A program made the position numbers and the translations under genes. This document shows positions 1 to 11,294 of a DNA stretch of 64,000 nucleotides, in pieces (the first letter of the stretch is position 1; the number at the start of each line of letters is the position of its first letter). Source of the stretch: Euwallacea fornicatus (Eukaryota > Arthropoda > Insecta > Coleoptera > Curculionidae); the NCBI RefSeq assembly GCF_040115645.1, contig NC_089567.1, positions 2,790,001-2,854,000 of the forward strand, read 5' to 3'. Under the pieces are notes generated by a model. It searched no databases. It was not told the origin of the DNA and worked only from the letters and a program-made list of their open reading frames with translations.

Positions 1-96
1 AGCGTGTTTGCTTTCGTTACGAAGAGAGCAATTTTTCAACTTCGCGAAAAGACAAATATTACCCTTTATCTGCGAATAGGTACCATTTGAGGTTAT

Positions 97-639
97 ATGG
101 ATATACATAAACGACGTATAGTGTCAGCGTTTAGGCGAGGCTCGAAAAGCTCTACTCTAAATAAAATGTGGGGCTCGAAAAGCTCTACTCTAGATAAAAT
201 GGGGGGCTCAAAAAGCTCTACTCTAGATAAAATGGGGGGCTCGAAAAGCTCTACTCTAGATAAAATGGGGGGCTCGAAAAGCTCTACTCTAGATAAAATG
301 GGGGGCTCAAAAAGCTCTACTCTAGATAAAATGGGGGGCTCGAAAAGCTCTACTCTAGATAAAATGGGGGGCTCAAAAAGCTCTACTCTAGATAAAATGG
401 GGGGCTCGAAAAGCTCTACTCTAGATAAAATGGGGGGCTCGAAAAGCTCTACTCTAGATAAAATGGGGGGCTCGAAAAGCTCTACTCTAGATAAAATGGG
501 GGGCTCGAAAAGCTCTACTCTAGATAAAATGGGGGGCTTGAAAAGCTCTACTCTACATAAAATGGGGGGCTCGAAAAGCTATATTCTAGATACAATGCCG
601 TACAATTACACATTTCACCCTAAAATAACAGGGGAATAA
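97..639 (+). CDS. Hypothetical repeat-encoded ORF (180 aa)
   Basis: Open frame starting at ATG 97 and ending at a stop at 637-639. A 12-residue leader (MDIHKRRIVSAF) is followed by 14 copies of an 11-residue unit, consensus GGSKSSTLDKM, and a 13-residue unique tail. The unit is rich in Ser/Lys/Thr and has no hydrophobic stretch, so no signal peptide or membrane segment is visible. The frame stays open because the DNA unit is 33 bp and lacks an in-frame stop, so an accidental ORF across a minisatellite is the simplest reading. No protein family is recognised. No promoter or splice signal clearly supports expression. Confidence 0.25.
   Translation: MDIHKRRIVSAFRRGSKSSTLNKMWGSKSSTLDKMGGSKSSTLDKMGGSKSSTLDKMGGSKSSTLDKMGGSKSSTLDKMGGSKSSTLDKMGGSKSSTLDKMGGSKSSTLDKMGGSKSSTLDKMGGSKSSTLDKMGGSKSSTLDKMGGLKSSTLHKMGGSKSYILDTMPYNYTFHPKITGE
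136..597 (+). repeat. 33-bp minisatellite, 14 tandem copies
   Basis: Fourteen head-to-tail 33-bp units, core GGCTCGAAAAGCTCTACTC followed by TAGATAAAATGG. Copies 2-12 are almost identical; copies 3, 6 and 8 carry CTCAAAAAG instead of CTCGAAAAG. The edge copies (1, 13, 14) have diverged, the usual pattern when a tandem array is homogenised in its centre. Most units contain TCTAGA. There are no spacers, so this is not a CRISPR array. Confidence 0.95.
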
Positions 640-1253
640 GTTCGTCCTACAGTCGTCTAAATTAAACGTCAACAATTCGTTTGGCTTCAGGTGTAAGGTG
701 CTGAATGAATAAGCAACGTTGCTGTCAGGACGATGGAAACAACACTTCCTTTCGCAGCGCTCTTGGCATTCCAAATAAGCGCATGAAATAGCACCTTGGG
801 CCCATTTTTAACCGATTTTGCCCCGGCGCAATATAGCACGGGACAATGGGTTAGATGCAGTTGTTTGTGTTTCGCATGTGAGCTATATTTCATGAATTAT
901 TCCTAATGGATGGGCAATTTTTGTCCTTTTTCGTTTCGATATTCATGTATATTCTGCGGCTATGTCAGGTGAATCAAACAACGTTCATTGTATGTCCGAC
1001 TCGAGCGGCGTGAACAGAGACAAAAATATCACTATAAAAAAGCCTTGTAGAAGCACAAGTTTAGGATTTACATTGAAAAAGCCGTATTGACAGATTTCTA
1101 TTTTTCCCTAACATTTCGTAAACCAAATGATATGTGGCAACACCGTCAAGTTTTGTCATTGAATTTGACAACTTTTGTTCCGTTTTACCGAGTTTCTCCT
1201 CTAACAGTTTAAGAGACAACAATAATGACCCATGACAATTGAAACACCTTGTA
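640..1253. other. Unassigned DNA
   Basis: No gene or repeat recognised. Short ORFs on the minus strand (586-774, 687-893) have no family features. The stretch ends in ACACCTTGTATA just before the first Tc1-like element, which resembles the CAGGGTG-type element ends seen elsewhere. Confidence 0.4.
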
Positions 1254-2658
1254 TACTACGTGACAAAGAAAGGTAAACACCCATTAAAAACAATTTTATT
1301 TTGATAATTTTTTGCATGTTGACTTATCTAAAAAAAAAAAGAAATTATCAAAATTTCAAGTTTATCTGTTAATTTTTTTTTAGTTTTCATGGGTCGTTCC
1401 TAAAAAAATAAAATTTTGTTTAAACATTTTTGTTCACATTTATATCGCAACTTTTGTGAAGTGTGTTGCAATTGGTCACAATTTCAACTCATTATGCCTA
1501 GAGTGCGTAGAATTGAACAGATCCATCAGCTTAGTGACTTCGAGAGGGGGCGGATTGTTGGGTTGCGCGAAGCAGGTCTGTCGGTTAGAGAAGTGTCTAG
1601 AAGAACTAACAGATCCTCAGGAACCATAGTGCGAGGTTACCAGGAGTGGACTCAGGAAGGCCGTGGGCACAGAGCCAGAGGCACTGGGCGACTCAGATGA
1701 ACCACAGAGCGTGAAGATCGTCGATTGCGACTTTTGGCTCTTAAGACCGATTTAGCAGCAGTCGAGCTATTGAAAATCAGTGGTTTGAAGAACATGGGAA
1801 TAGGGTTGGTATGCATACAGTATATCGCCCAATACGACGTTTTGGCCTTTTGTCCTATCGGCCGCATTGAGTGCTGCCTCTCACTCGCGAACGTCGATCT
1901 AACTGCTTACAATGGTGTAGAGAGAGGATTCAGTAGGATCAAGAATGGACTCAGATGATTTTTTGTGATGAATCCCGCTTCTGTCTGGGGATGAAAGACG
2001 GTCGGGCAAGGGTTAAAAGGCGACTTGGTGAAAGGCGAGATCCACAATTTGACAGAGAGCGTCATGTCCACCGTACTGTAGGCGTTATGGTATGGGGTGC
2101 CATCGCATATGGTAGCAGGTCACCCCTAGTTTTCATTAGAGGCAACATGACTGCCCAACGCTATATCCAAGAAGTGTTGGAGCCATGTGTGATTCCATAT
2201 TTTCGAACTATCCCGAACGCTATTTTCCAGCAAGACAATGCTAGACCTCATGTTGCTAGGCAAACAATAACGTTCATAGATCAACATCAAATCAACCGTT
2301 TACCCTGGCCACCTCGATCTCCTGATCTGTCTCCTATTGAACATGTTTGGGACATGATTGGCCGCAGACTTGTTGAATTTACAACACTCTCCACAGACTT
2401 TAGCAGCCCTAACTCATGAAGTTCCGATTGCCTGGAATGAGATACCTCAAGAAGACATTGACAATCTTATTAGATCCGAGCCCAGGCGTATCAATGAGTG
2501 TATAAGGAACTGTGGATGCTTAACACACTATTGGGAAAAAAAATGAAGTTCTTCCTCTGATCTTGCTGAAAACGTTATCATTGAATAAGTATGTGGTACT
2601 GAACACGTAGAAAAAAAATTATCTTTAATGGGTGTTTACCTTTCTTTGTCACGCAGTA
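1254..2658 (+). mobile_element. Tc1-like DNA transposon, decayed
   Basis: About 1.4 kb between near-perfect inverted ends of about 35 bp. The left end reads TACTACGTGACAAAGAAAGG and the right end, reverse-complemented, TACTGCGTGACAAAGAAAGG. A TA dinucleotide lies outside each end (1252-1253 and 2659-2660), as expected for a Tc1/mariner target duplication. It holds one broken plus-strand transposase. Confidence 0.9.
1494..2546 (+). pseudogene. Tc1-like DD34E transposase, frameshifted
   Basis: Cut-and-paste transposase remnant. The N-terminal helix-turn-helix frame starts at ATG 1494 (MPRVRRIEQIHQ, then FERGRIVGLREAGLSVREVS) and stops at 1698-1700. The middle, 1700-1954, is scrambled. The catalytic part resumes at 1955: CDESRFCL carries the first Asp, QQDNARPH the second, and SPDLSPIEH the Glu, with 34 residues between the last two. 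A frameshift near 2400 moves the C-terminus into another frame, which ends at 2546. At least two frameshifts and a stop make it non-functional. It is close in type to the copies at 32994 and 52589. Confidence 0.85.
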
Positions 2659-4278
2659 TATGTTAAATATAAATATTTTTCATCGCTATCTACTGTTCGA
2701 GAATGGCGCATTTTAACGAAACGACCAGGAAACAAGAAATTTACAAACAATATAATAAATAATCTAAATATTTAACAGTAAAAAAACGTGGGCTCTTAAA
2801 CCATGAGCACGATCCTCGTATCCCTCTTATGAAACAGCGGTTCTTGTGACTTCTTTTCTCGAACTATATTATCGAAAACGAGGGTTTGGCAGAAACTTAA
2901 TCTTTACTGCAGGACGATAAAAAAATTATTCAAAAGGAATCGGGCATCTAAACTGCCGTAGAGCTTAAAAAATAGGTTTTTGGGCAAAAGCAAAAATGCA
3001 TATCTGTTAATAGTATTAGTGTAGTATGAATGATAATATTTGCAGTTTGACGCGGGATACCCTGTATAGATGACTCAAATTTGAGAATATGATCCTTGAT
3101 ATCAATAGTGGACGTGGTGATGCAGAAATTGAACGGCGCTTCCTTACCCAAACACAATTAACATGATTACGTTACGATTTTCCTACACGTGTAATTCCAA
3201 ACTCCTTAATACTAAATTGACGTAAAGTTTATGATGAGACATTTTCCGAAGTAATATATTTGGTTTATAATTATTTTAGCAAAGTTATGTTACGCGAACT
3301 TTATAAGCAAACTTTCAAACTCTCCTTAATCCTCTCTGTCAACTAATACACTAAAGTATTCTCTAAAATGACATACAGGAAAAATTAACTTAAAATATGG
3401 AAACAAAAAACTTGAGCGATTCCAAGGCTTTTATTACATCAAGGGATCGGAATAAAGCGCAGACATGAGACCGAGGCACAACAGTCCTTTTAGAGCTTGA
3501 AAATAATAGCTGCAATTTTCTTTTTTAAGGACTCCCGCCTTCGCAATAAGAGATTCGAGAACCCGTGTTAATAATTGAGAAAATATCACACTTGTGTCGT
3601 TGTAACGACCTTTGGCATGCTCCTTACGACGGGACAAAAAGTTTGATTACAGTTGGTGTTATACTCTAATAACTTGGGACCATAGTTTTCGTCCTATAAA
3701 GCATGACAGTTCATTAAGTGAACTACTAGAAGACGGACTCGCCTTTTTGCACGCCCTAAGCTAAGTTGTGACAAGCGGCTCTGTCGACACTTTATTAGAG
3801 TACTCCATTTAATTAGCATTCTAATGATCGTTTTTAGGCCAAAGGCATTCAAAAAACATCGTATAACGTAAAGACAATGCGAAAATAAAGAATTACATTT
3901 GTTGTGCCCCATTGTCTCAAATACTTTGTCAAAGCTGTATCAAGAGGGCGCAAAATCCTTTCGACTTAAAGTTATGTAAAGTTGTTAATAATTCTCCCAC
4001 AACTTTCGCTTAAACGATTACAAAGACGCTTTCATGCCGCATTTACCCCGAGTCGAGCAAACTCTTCACTCCCGAAAGTTTTTTAGGCTTTAAAGTGTTT
4101 GCAAAAAAATTATACGTACCTAGATAATGACTTGTAGTTTCACACAAGTTGAAAGAAACAATGTGAATGCGCGACATTTCTATCTTTCCACGATGGGAAC
4201 TGAAGAAAGTTTTTAGGTAATTAAACGACTACATTAATACATTGATGCTCATCGCATAAATATAACTGTCGCTATGTA
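2659..4278. other. Unassigned AT-rich DNA
   Basis: No convincing gene. The only recognisable piece is an isolated element-end motif, ATACCCTGTATA at 3057-3068, matching the CAGGGTG/TA ends found elsewhere. Short minus-strand ORFs (2948-3157, 3434-3637, 3694-3912) have no recognisable domain. Confidence 0.4.
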
Positions 4279-5793
4279 CGGTGGTGGCCAAAGGTATGGA
4301 ATATTATTTTAACTTGATAAAATATTTATTAAAAAGTATTAAACAAAAATTACACAAATGCTTGAAGGACTTTATTTAATTTCCTATAATTATAACATAA
4401 AATTAAGATTTCTAATTGGAAAACCTTTTAAAAAAATGAAAATGAAAAATTACACTTGGACAAAAATATGAAATATTTTTTATATCATGGTATGGAGCCT
4501 GCCATCTGAAGTAAACTCAATATTTTGTGGCATACCCCTTAGCATCTAGGACAGCCTGACATCGACGCTGCATTGAATCAATTAGATTCTGGCACGTTGA
4601 GGAAGAAATGTGTTTCCATTCTTCTCGTATGATCCTCCACAATTCTTCTGTATTTGACACGTGTCTTTGTCTAATTTTTCGTTTCAAATGGTCCCACAGA
4701 TGTTCGATGGGATTTAAATCAGGAGATTGTGAAGGCCACTCTATAACATCTATCTCCTTTTCAACAAACCAATTTCTAATCAACCGCGAAAAATGTTTAG
4801 GATCATTATCCTGGTGGAACCGCCATACCAGTCGCATTTCTTCCACAGCAAATGGAAGCATATGCTGCTCTAGGATATTTTTGTATAAAAACCGATCCAT
4901 TATTCCATCAATTTTGACTAATAGGCCAACTCCAGATCTCGAAAAAGATCCCCACACCATTAAGCTCTGACCGCCATGTGTAACAGTGGGCTTTTGGTAC
5001 TTGGGATCAAATCTCTTCCGTATTGGTCGCCGAACATAAGTTTTTCAATCCGAATCAAACTGAAATCTGAAAGGGACAGTATTCCATGTTTCGGGTGTCC
5101 AAAACAGACGTGAGCGTGCAACTTAATACTGGCCTTCCGGTTTCTTTTGGAAATTAATGGTTTCTTCACTGCCAATCGTCCAAACAATCCAGTATCATAT
5201 AGACGACACCTCACAGTACGATCACTAATTTCAATGCCACTATAGTTGTAATTTCTTCCTTTATTAAGCGCGATGATTTTTCGGGATCTGGAGGATATAA
5301 TTTTAATATTATACGTTGGCCTGTATGGGCTGTTGTTTTTCTGGGACGTCCTGTTTTCGGATGGTTTTTTAAGGGCGTTGAATACCCTAAACTTCCTCAA
5401 AATTTTCGATCCACACCCCTGGCTCACATTAAGTGTCTTTGCGATGTCCTTCTGATTGGCTCCGTCATTTGACATCTCCACTATTCGTGTTCGTAGATCT
5501 TCCGAAAGATATATTTTTTAACCATTTCGGCTTCAAATTTTATTGAACTGTAACACTCAATACTGAATACTAAATGCAAAATGAATTCAAATCTATGATA
5601 TTCCATACTTTTGTCCATCTAAAAAAATTTGTTTATCGGTGAAATATTTGATAGCAACATTCTATAAATACTGTATAGTTTAAAATGTAGAATTGACCTA
5701 TCCCAATTTAAATATACCAGAATGGAAAAAAAAGTAATGGCCCTTTAGCTAAATAAAGTTTCAAAAAATATTCCATACTTATGGCCACCACTG
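4279..5793 (-). mobile_element. Tc1-like transposon with IR/DR-type ends
   Basis: Left end CGGTGGTGGCCAAAGGTATG at 4279 (TA at 4277-4278) pairs with the right end TTCCATACTTATGGCCACCA followed by CTG, ending near 5793. A related motif occurs again inside each end: GGACAAAAATATGAAATAT at 4458-4476, and its inverse ATATTCCATACTTTTGTCC at 5598-5616. Each terminus therefore carries an outer and an inner direct repeat, the layout of IR/DR Tc1 elements. The right-hand TA is not intact (CTGAACGTA). Confidence 0.88.
4517..5525 (-). pseudogene. Tc1-like DD34E transposase, frameshifted
   Basis: Minus-strand transposase. The likely original ATG is at 5525-5523. A frameshift follows at once, since LSEDLRTRIVEMSND can be read at about 5509-5465 in another frame. 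HTH residues GANQKDIAKTLNVSQG follow, then a decayed stretch and KKPLISKRNRKAS. The first catalytic Asp region (about 5050-5090) is disrupted by indels. From 4960 the C-terminal half is open: MVWGSFSRSGVGLL, QDNDPKH with the second Asp, and SPDLNPIEHLWD with the Glu at DD34E spacing, ending GYATKY at 4517. Resembles the transposases at 38937, 54058 and 19458. Confidence 0.88.
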
Positions 5794-6039
5794 AACGTAA
5801 AAACCAAAAGCTCTTTTCTACAAAGCTTTATCATTTAACAACAAAAGAAAAAACATTTTATACAATTTTTTGTTGCTAATAATATCGAATAAACAATTAA
5901 AAGCTTATTCACCATGTATATCAAAGCCTGGATAGAAATTAACTTGACTATAGGTGCGCTAAATATAGAAAAGCTGACACAACTCTGTAAGTGTCGTACC
6001 GGGTGTGAACAATCAGTGGTTTTTAACATAATTTGAAAA
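5794..6039. other. Unassigned DNA beside palindrome
   Basis: Nothing recognised. The outer, weaker part of the inverted repeat that starts near 6040 may reach into this stretch. Confidence 0.3.
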
Positions 6040-6990
6040 ATTTCGTAGAATTTTCTCAAACAGTTAAGATATAATTAATTTATGATTTTTGGAAATAACA
6101 GCTTTAAATGCTTTAGCAATATTATCAAAACCCCTGAACTGTGCAGCTCTAAATTTTAGTCCTCTCCGGTCAACTTTTTCCAAAATATTATTTTTTCAAA
6201 AAGCAACACCAGCATTAAATAAGACAAAAACTCTATCTTTTGAGACTTGTTAATTTAAAAAAATTAAAACATGGATTAGTGACACATCAAATTAATATCT
6301 TTCAGAAATACATCCAATGGTATATTGCGATTTAAATCATATCGATTATTTTTGAAAAAACAGCTATACAATAGGTAAAAAATATGCAATTCAAACTCAG
6401 TTAGATAGTATGTAAATAATAAAAATCTTATTTGTTGATAAGAAATTGGTTTGTTTTTGTTTTGTATTCACAGTCTTTGGTTAAAAAAATAAATAATAAC
6501 ATGAACAATTAAAAACAAATCAAAGACTGTTTGTGAATATAAAATCGAACACAAATCAATTTCCTCTCAGTAAACAATTTTTTTCATTGCTTACGTACTA
6601 TTTACCTAAGATTTTATTGCATTTTTTACCAAATTTATAATTGTTTTTCTCAAAAACACCAAATTTAAAAGCGCAGTTTACTCTAAAATATAGTTTTGAA
6701 AAGCCTTTAATTTGATGTCTCGCATAAACCATATTTCACTTTTTAAAAAATCGGCCATTTTGCGCTACAACATTGAAAAAAATAACCAAATGTCAAAAGA
6801 TGGTTGCCTCATTTAATGCTGCTTTCGAGTTAAAGAAATAATAATAATTTGTTAAAAAGTTAACTGGTGGTGGGGCAATTTAGAGTCGAATAGTATATTC
6901 TTTCCACTTTTAGAACATTATCTATATGGACATAATAAAGTGATTTGAACCATATTTACCATTTTTGTAAGTCTTATTTGAGTAGTTTAT
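6040..6990. repeat. Imperfect palindrome, arms about 450 bp
   Basis: The two halves are diverged reverse complements. The centre lies near 6500: ATTCACAGTCTTTGG at 6466-6480 against CAAAGACTGTTTGTGAAT at 6521-6538, with about 40 bases between. Farther out, GACACATCAAATTAA (about 6280) pairs with the inverse of TTAATTTGATGTCTCGC (about 6708), CAGCATTAAATAAG (6211) with the inverse of TCATTTAATGCTGC, and CCGGTCAACTTTTT with the inverse of AAAAAGTTAACTGG (about 6853). Divergence is high and no ORF or clear target duplication is visible. It may be an old foldback or MITE-type element or a hairpin-RNA locus. Outer limits are approximate. Confidence 0.75.
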
Positions 6991-8086
6991 TTGCTACACA
7001 TTGCACGACTTTAAGCTCATTTTAGATTATCCAGTTTTTGACAAGGAATTTAATGATATTGAAAATAGGTAAAGTGTTCTGTATTATTTGGCATAAAAAT
7101 ACTTAATTTTCCATAAAATTTGCCCTAGAATTTATCTCTCAATAATTGACATTGGTAGTGAATATCACAAAAATGTTCTTAAACTTATCGTAGACTCTCC
7201 ATAAGTGGGAAAAAAGAATTTTAAAAACTTTTGCCGAGTTCGAACAAAAAAAAACATCTACTGAAAAGAACCTCATCGCTAAATCACTTTTACGCGCCCA
7301 AGGATAAATTCTTATTTGACCCCCTTTTTTATATTCTTATACATATGGCATCCGTGAGAGATTAGAAACTTCGCGGATGCTCAAAATCTCATTTTTGTTT
7401 CGACACAGCTTTATGCTGCCAGAATCTAAAAAATCTTAATTAAAAAATTAAAAACATATATGTTTGCTGCTTTGTTTTGTGCCGCAGTTCAGTCTTAAGC
7501 TATCTTTCTCCATACCATCCATCAAATGGTTTCTCTCTTCTAAAATTCAATTCATTACCTCGAAAACACTTAAAAATCGTGATAGGAACAATTCGTAAAA
7601 ATTCTCTTGTTGAATAATCCATTCGTTGGTTACTCTTATTAGCAGCCACTTGTGAACCGACAAAATATTTTTAAATTAAAATTAGTTCTCCATGCCCGAT
7701 TTCGTTTAAAGCAATTGCCACTTTTTTCATATTCCCTATAACTGCCACTTCCTCAGTTTCGATATAAGTGAACCTAGATGTCAAATTCGCCAAAGTGGCC
7801 GTCTTCCGAAATTAAACTTCTATTGACTTTCATGAAATTCTCGAAATCAATCGTTCAACGGGTTGTGTCTGAATTCAATTCAGACGTTTGGGAAAATTCC
7901 AAAATTTTTGTAACAAGGGTACAGAAAGGCAAATCATAAAGTCGGGTAAGGCGCTTAACGTGACTCAAGTACTCGGACTGTTTGATTCATTGCCCACAAT
8001 AAAGGAATCTTCAAAAATACTCCACTCCAACGGGCGATAGGTGATAGCCAACATCTGGTGGTTGCAATCGAGTGAAACAAAACATA
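6991..8086. other. Unassigned DNA
   Basis: No coding region, repeat or RNA gene recognised. Confidence 0.4.
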
Positions 8087-8565
8087 CCAGATGTCAACAA
8101 GGAATAATCTACAAGGGAAGAAAACCCATGCCGCAACAAATCTTAAGTTATCTTTGAGTAACACCTGGACTAAGGGTGGAGCGGGGGGAAAAACAAACAG
8201 GTTGAAGGGAAAAAGAGAAGAAGCAAGGTGGCTCGAGACAAAAAAAAGGGCAACAGACGCTGAACGACTTTCATACCAGCAGGTGACCGCACTTGTGACA
8301 AAAAAGGGAAGAAAAGAAACTTCAGTGTTGCAACCCCGGAGAAGTGAGGCACCATTAACCGTGTGATCGTACTAACGTTGATTACAAGGATTAGTTAATT
8401 TAAGAACTCAGTCGTAAATAAAGATACATTAATTAAATTTTCAAGTGAGTACAATTCAGTTTTCTCTCGGCCTGACAAAAACCGAGAGTGGTCCTTCGGA
8501 ATACAACAGAAATACCCCAGAACCAGTCGCGGAAGCAGGACCCACTGACTAGCACCATTGTCCAG
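8087..8565 (+). other. Possible BEL/Pao-like LTR remnant
   Basis: A GC-richer patch with an ORF of no recognised family (8091-8366). It contains AATAAA-like sites and, near 8487, GAGTGGTCCTTCGG. A similar motif (GAGTGGTCCTCCCG) lies in the better-defined solo LTR at 44967-45442 and another (CTGGTCCTTCGACTCG) near 55540. CCAGA occurs just before TGTCAACAAGG at 8092 and again near 8518, but the implied right end does not finish in CA, so the borders are uncertain. LTR identity is inference from the shared motif. Confidence 0.3.
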
Positions 8566-8900
8566 GGGATTTTCAAGATCTCTTGTACAGGTTGCTTAGT
8601 GTCTCCCATCAATCAAAGTAGTTGCAAAGCAAAAGAACTTTCCAATTCTAACAAGTCTGAATAACCGTTATTTTAATTACATTCCATTGGAGTGGTTTCA
8701 AGCAAACAATCTCACAAATCTATTCTATCCAGGCGCGATCTTCTAACGAGGTGACGCCGGTCAAGAGTTTTCGAACAATTTAATTAACGAACGTTCCGGT
8801 CAAGCTTATATAGTAGACTTAAAAAATATGTGAGGACAAAAAATTCCAGAAACCATTGTGGAAAAATTTACCGATTTTCCACAGGGTTGTTTTATATATA
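8566..8900. other. Unassigned DNA
   Basis: Nothing recognised before the mariner that starts at 8901. Confidence 0.35.
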
Positions 8901-10179
8901 TTGGGTTGTTCGATAATTAATGTCGTTTTATTCTCATAGATGGCTTAATTTATACATGTCGAGTAATAGTGATCTCGTCGCTTGTATGCCATTTTAAAGG
9001 TTATGTTTTAGACTTTTTTCGATCGACAATTGAACGTGATTAGTAAACAAGAAGATGTTTAAAATTTAAGTTGAAGATGGACGATCGAAGTGAGCATCAT
9101 CGACACATTCTATTATTTCACTTTCGAAAGGGCAAAAATGCAGTACAAGCTCAGAAGAAATTGTGTGAAGTTTATGGTGAGACTTGCCTTACCGAACGCC
9201 AGCGCGAGCGTTGGTTTTCTCGCTTTCGTTCTGGAAATTTTAATGTCCAAGATGCACCACACACTGGACGCCCAATCGCCATTGATAACGATAAAATTAA
9301 GGCCTTAATCGAAGCTAATCGGAGTATGACAACTCGAGAGATAGCAGAAAAGTTGAACATATCGAATTCAACCGTTTCTCTGCATTTAAAACAGCTTGGG
9401 TACGTTAGCAAATTGGACGTTTGGGTTCCTCACGAATTGAAGGAAGTTCACCTCGCCCAACGCATTAACATACGCGATTCTTTACTGAATCGTAACCAAA
9501 ACGACTCACTTCTAAAAAGAGTCATAACGGGTGATGAAAAATGGACCGTCTACGATAACGTAATCCAAAAACGATCATGGACGAAACAAGATAAACCTGC
9601 GCAATCGACGTCCAAAGCCAATATTCATCAAAAGAAGATTTTGCTATCTGTGTGGTGGGACTACAAGGGTATTCTTTATTTTGAACTGCTTCCGAGAAAC
9701 CAAACTATTGATTCGAAAGTTTACTGTCGTCAGCTATCGGAATTGAACGAAGAAATCAAAAGAAAACCTCCTGAACTCGCCAATCGCAAAGGGGTACTGT
9801 TCCATCATGATAACCCTAGACCCCATACGTCTTTAATAACGCGTCAAAAATTATTGGATCTAAATTGGGAATTGATACCTCATCCACCATATAGTCCTGA
9901 CTTGAGGCCATCAGATTATTATTTGTTTCGTTCTCTTTAAAATCATTTGAATGGTAAAAATTTCGATTCTGATCAAACCGTTAACAATGAGTTAAATCAA
10001 TTTTTTACTTTTAAAAATTAAGGCTTTTTCGAACGCGGAATTTTCCAACTTGCCGAAAGATGGCGAAAGGTCATCCACCAAGATGGCCACTACATCAGTG
10101 ATTCATATTTATTATTAATATAAGTATATTCACTGTGAAAAAACATAAAAAATACGACATTAATTATCGAACAACCCAA
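8901..10179 (+). mobile_element. Mariner element, mellifera type, complete ends
   Basis: 1279 bp, the usual mariner length. The ends are perfect 25-bp inverted repeats starting TTGGGTTGTTCGATAATTAA at 8901 and mirrored at 10155-10179. TA is duplicated at 8899-8900 and 10180-10181. One transposase frame on the plus strand fills most of the element. Confidence 0.95.
9071..10123 (+). pseudogene. Mariner DD34D transposase with two nonsense codons
   Basis: A 350-codon frame from ATG 9071 (or 9077) to TAA 10121-10123, with no frameshift. Two in-frame TAA codons break it, at 9938-9940 and 10019-10021. N-terminal HTH features are HILLFHFRKGKNA and STVSLHLKQLGY; WVPHEL links to the catalytic core. 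Catalytic motifs are TGDEKW, HHDNPRPH and YSPDLRPSDYYLF, with 34 residues between the second and third Asp. Pro replaces the usual Ala after HDN, and Arg the usual Ala in YSPDLAPSD. The sequence type matches the mellifera subfamily as I know it. The 289-residue product ending at the first stop keeps the triad but lacks the C-terminus. Confidence 0.93.
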
Positions 10180-10181
10180 TA

Positions 10182-11294
10182 TATTCAAATTAACGAGGCC
10201 GGTGGCTATATCGCCAAGTTTACTATTCGTCAAATATTCGAGACACGTTTTTTAATGCACATTTGATTTTTCCCTATATCCCCCGGAATTACTAAAATCA
10301 TCTGAATAGCACACATCTAGCGCATATGGTTTTTAAATTACGACAAATTACGCTTCATCACATATTGATGATAACTTTTTACACACGTCCACATCAACTA
10401 AGCAGTGATTGAAATACCTGGAACATTAAATCTTTAAGTGCCAATACGTCAAACTCCTGGTAACTTTATCAATAAAATAATTTCCATTGAAATCACGAAA
10501 TCAAATACGTGCATTAGCTAAATTCCCTATTTCCATCGAAATTACCTTCTTGACAAACTTGGGACAATATTGGTATAAAGGGTTGGTCGTGAATGCCGTT
10601 TCTGGAATATTCGATCATGTTTTTTTTTACTGTAAACGCCATATTTTCGTACTTCAAAATCCCAATGATTTGGAAATGTGTAACTAAAACTTATAAAAAA
10701 CGGAGATTTATCAATAGAATTAAAAATAAAACGTGTTTTCTTTTTTTTAATTTACTCAATTATTGTTGCCAAAACTTAATGAAAATATAAATGCTTCGTG
10801 GCATTGTTGAATTTAAAAAATAAACGTTACTTTATAATTAATGAAATTGCAAATTAAGATATTGGACGGTGGATGCCACTATAATGTAGTAGCGGAAGAT
10901 GTTAAGTTGATGCGAATTTGAGAACTGTTAATTTATTTAAAGGAAAAGTTTAAAAGCTCAGTTGCTCACAGCAACAAATTGAGTTTTTGAGGATAATTTT
11001 TAAACTAATAATTTGATCTGAATTCTTACCCCCACAACCTGCCCGTTAGCTAATTTACCGTGCGTTAAAAAAAATCAGTAAAAAGAGGGCTTTGGAATTA
11101 TTTAACGCGGAGTTCATATATCTTTAATATATTCTTCTACGTAATCTCAAACATAAACCAATAAACCTAACGTCATTTTAATGCAACTTTGTTCACCTTT
11201 AATACTAGGTCGATTTTACTAAACATAGTATTTTTCAAGACTTCACGGGCATGCGTGTGACTTCAAATTTTCGGAATGCTAAAAATTTTACATT
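10182..11294. other. Unassigned AT-rich DNA
   Basis: Two overlapping short plus-strand ORFs (10487-10687, 10593-10790) look accidental. No family, repeat or RNA gene was recognised. Confidence 0.4.

Noticed and set aside
136..597. Possible CRISPR array
   Set aside because: Units are contiguous 33-bp tandem repeats without spacers, and the setting is a eukaryotic genome.
8091..8366. 91-codon plus-strand ORF as a host gene
   Set aside because: No family, charged low-complexity composition, lies in an LTR-like patch and has a competing minus-strand ORF.
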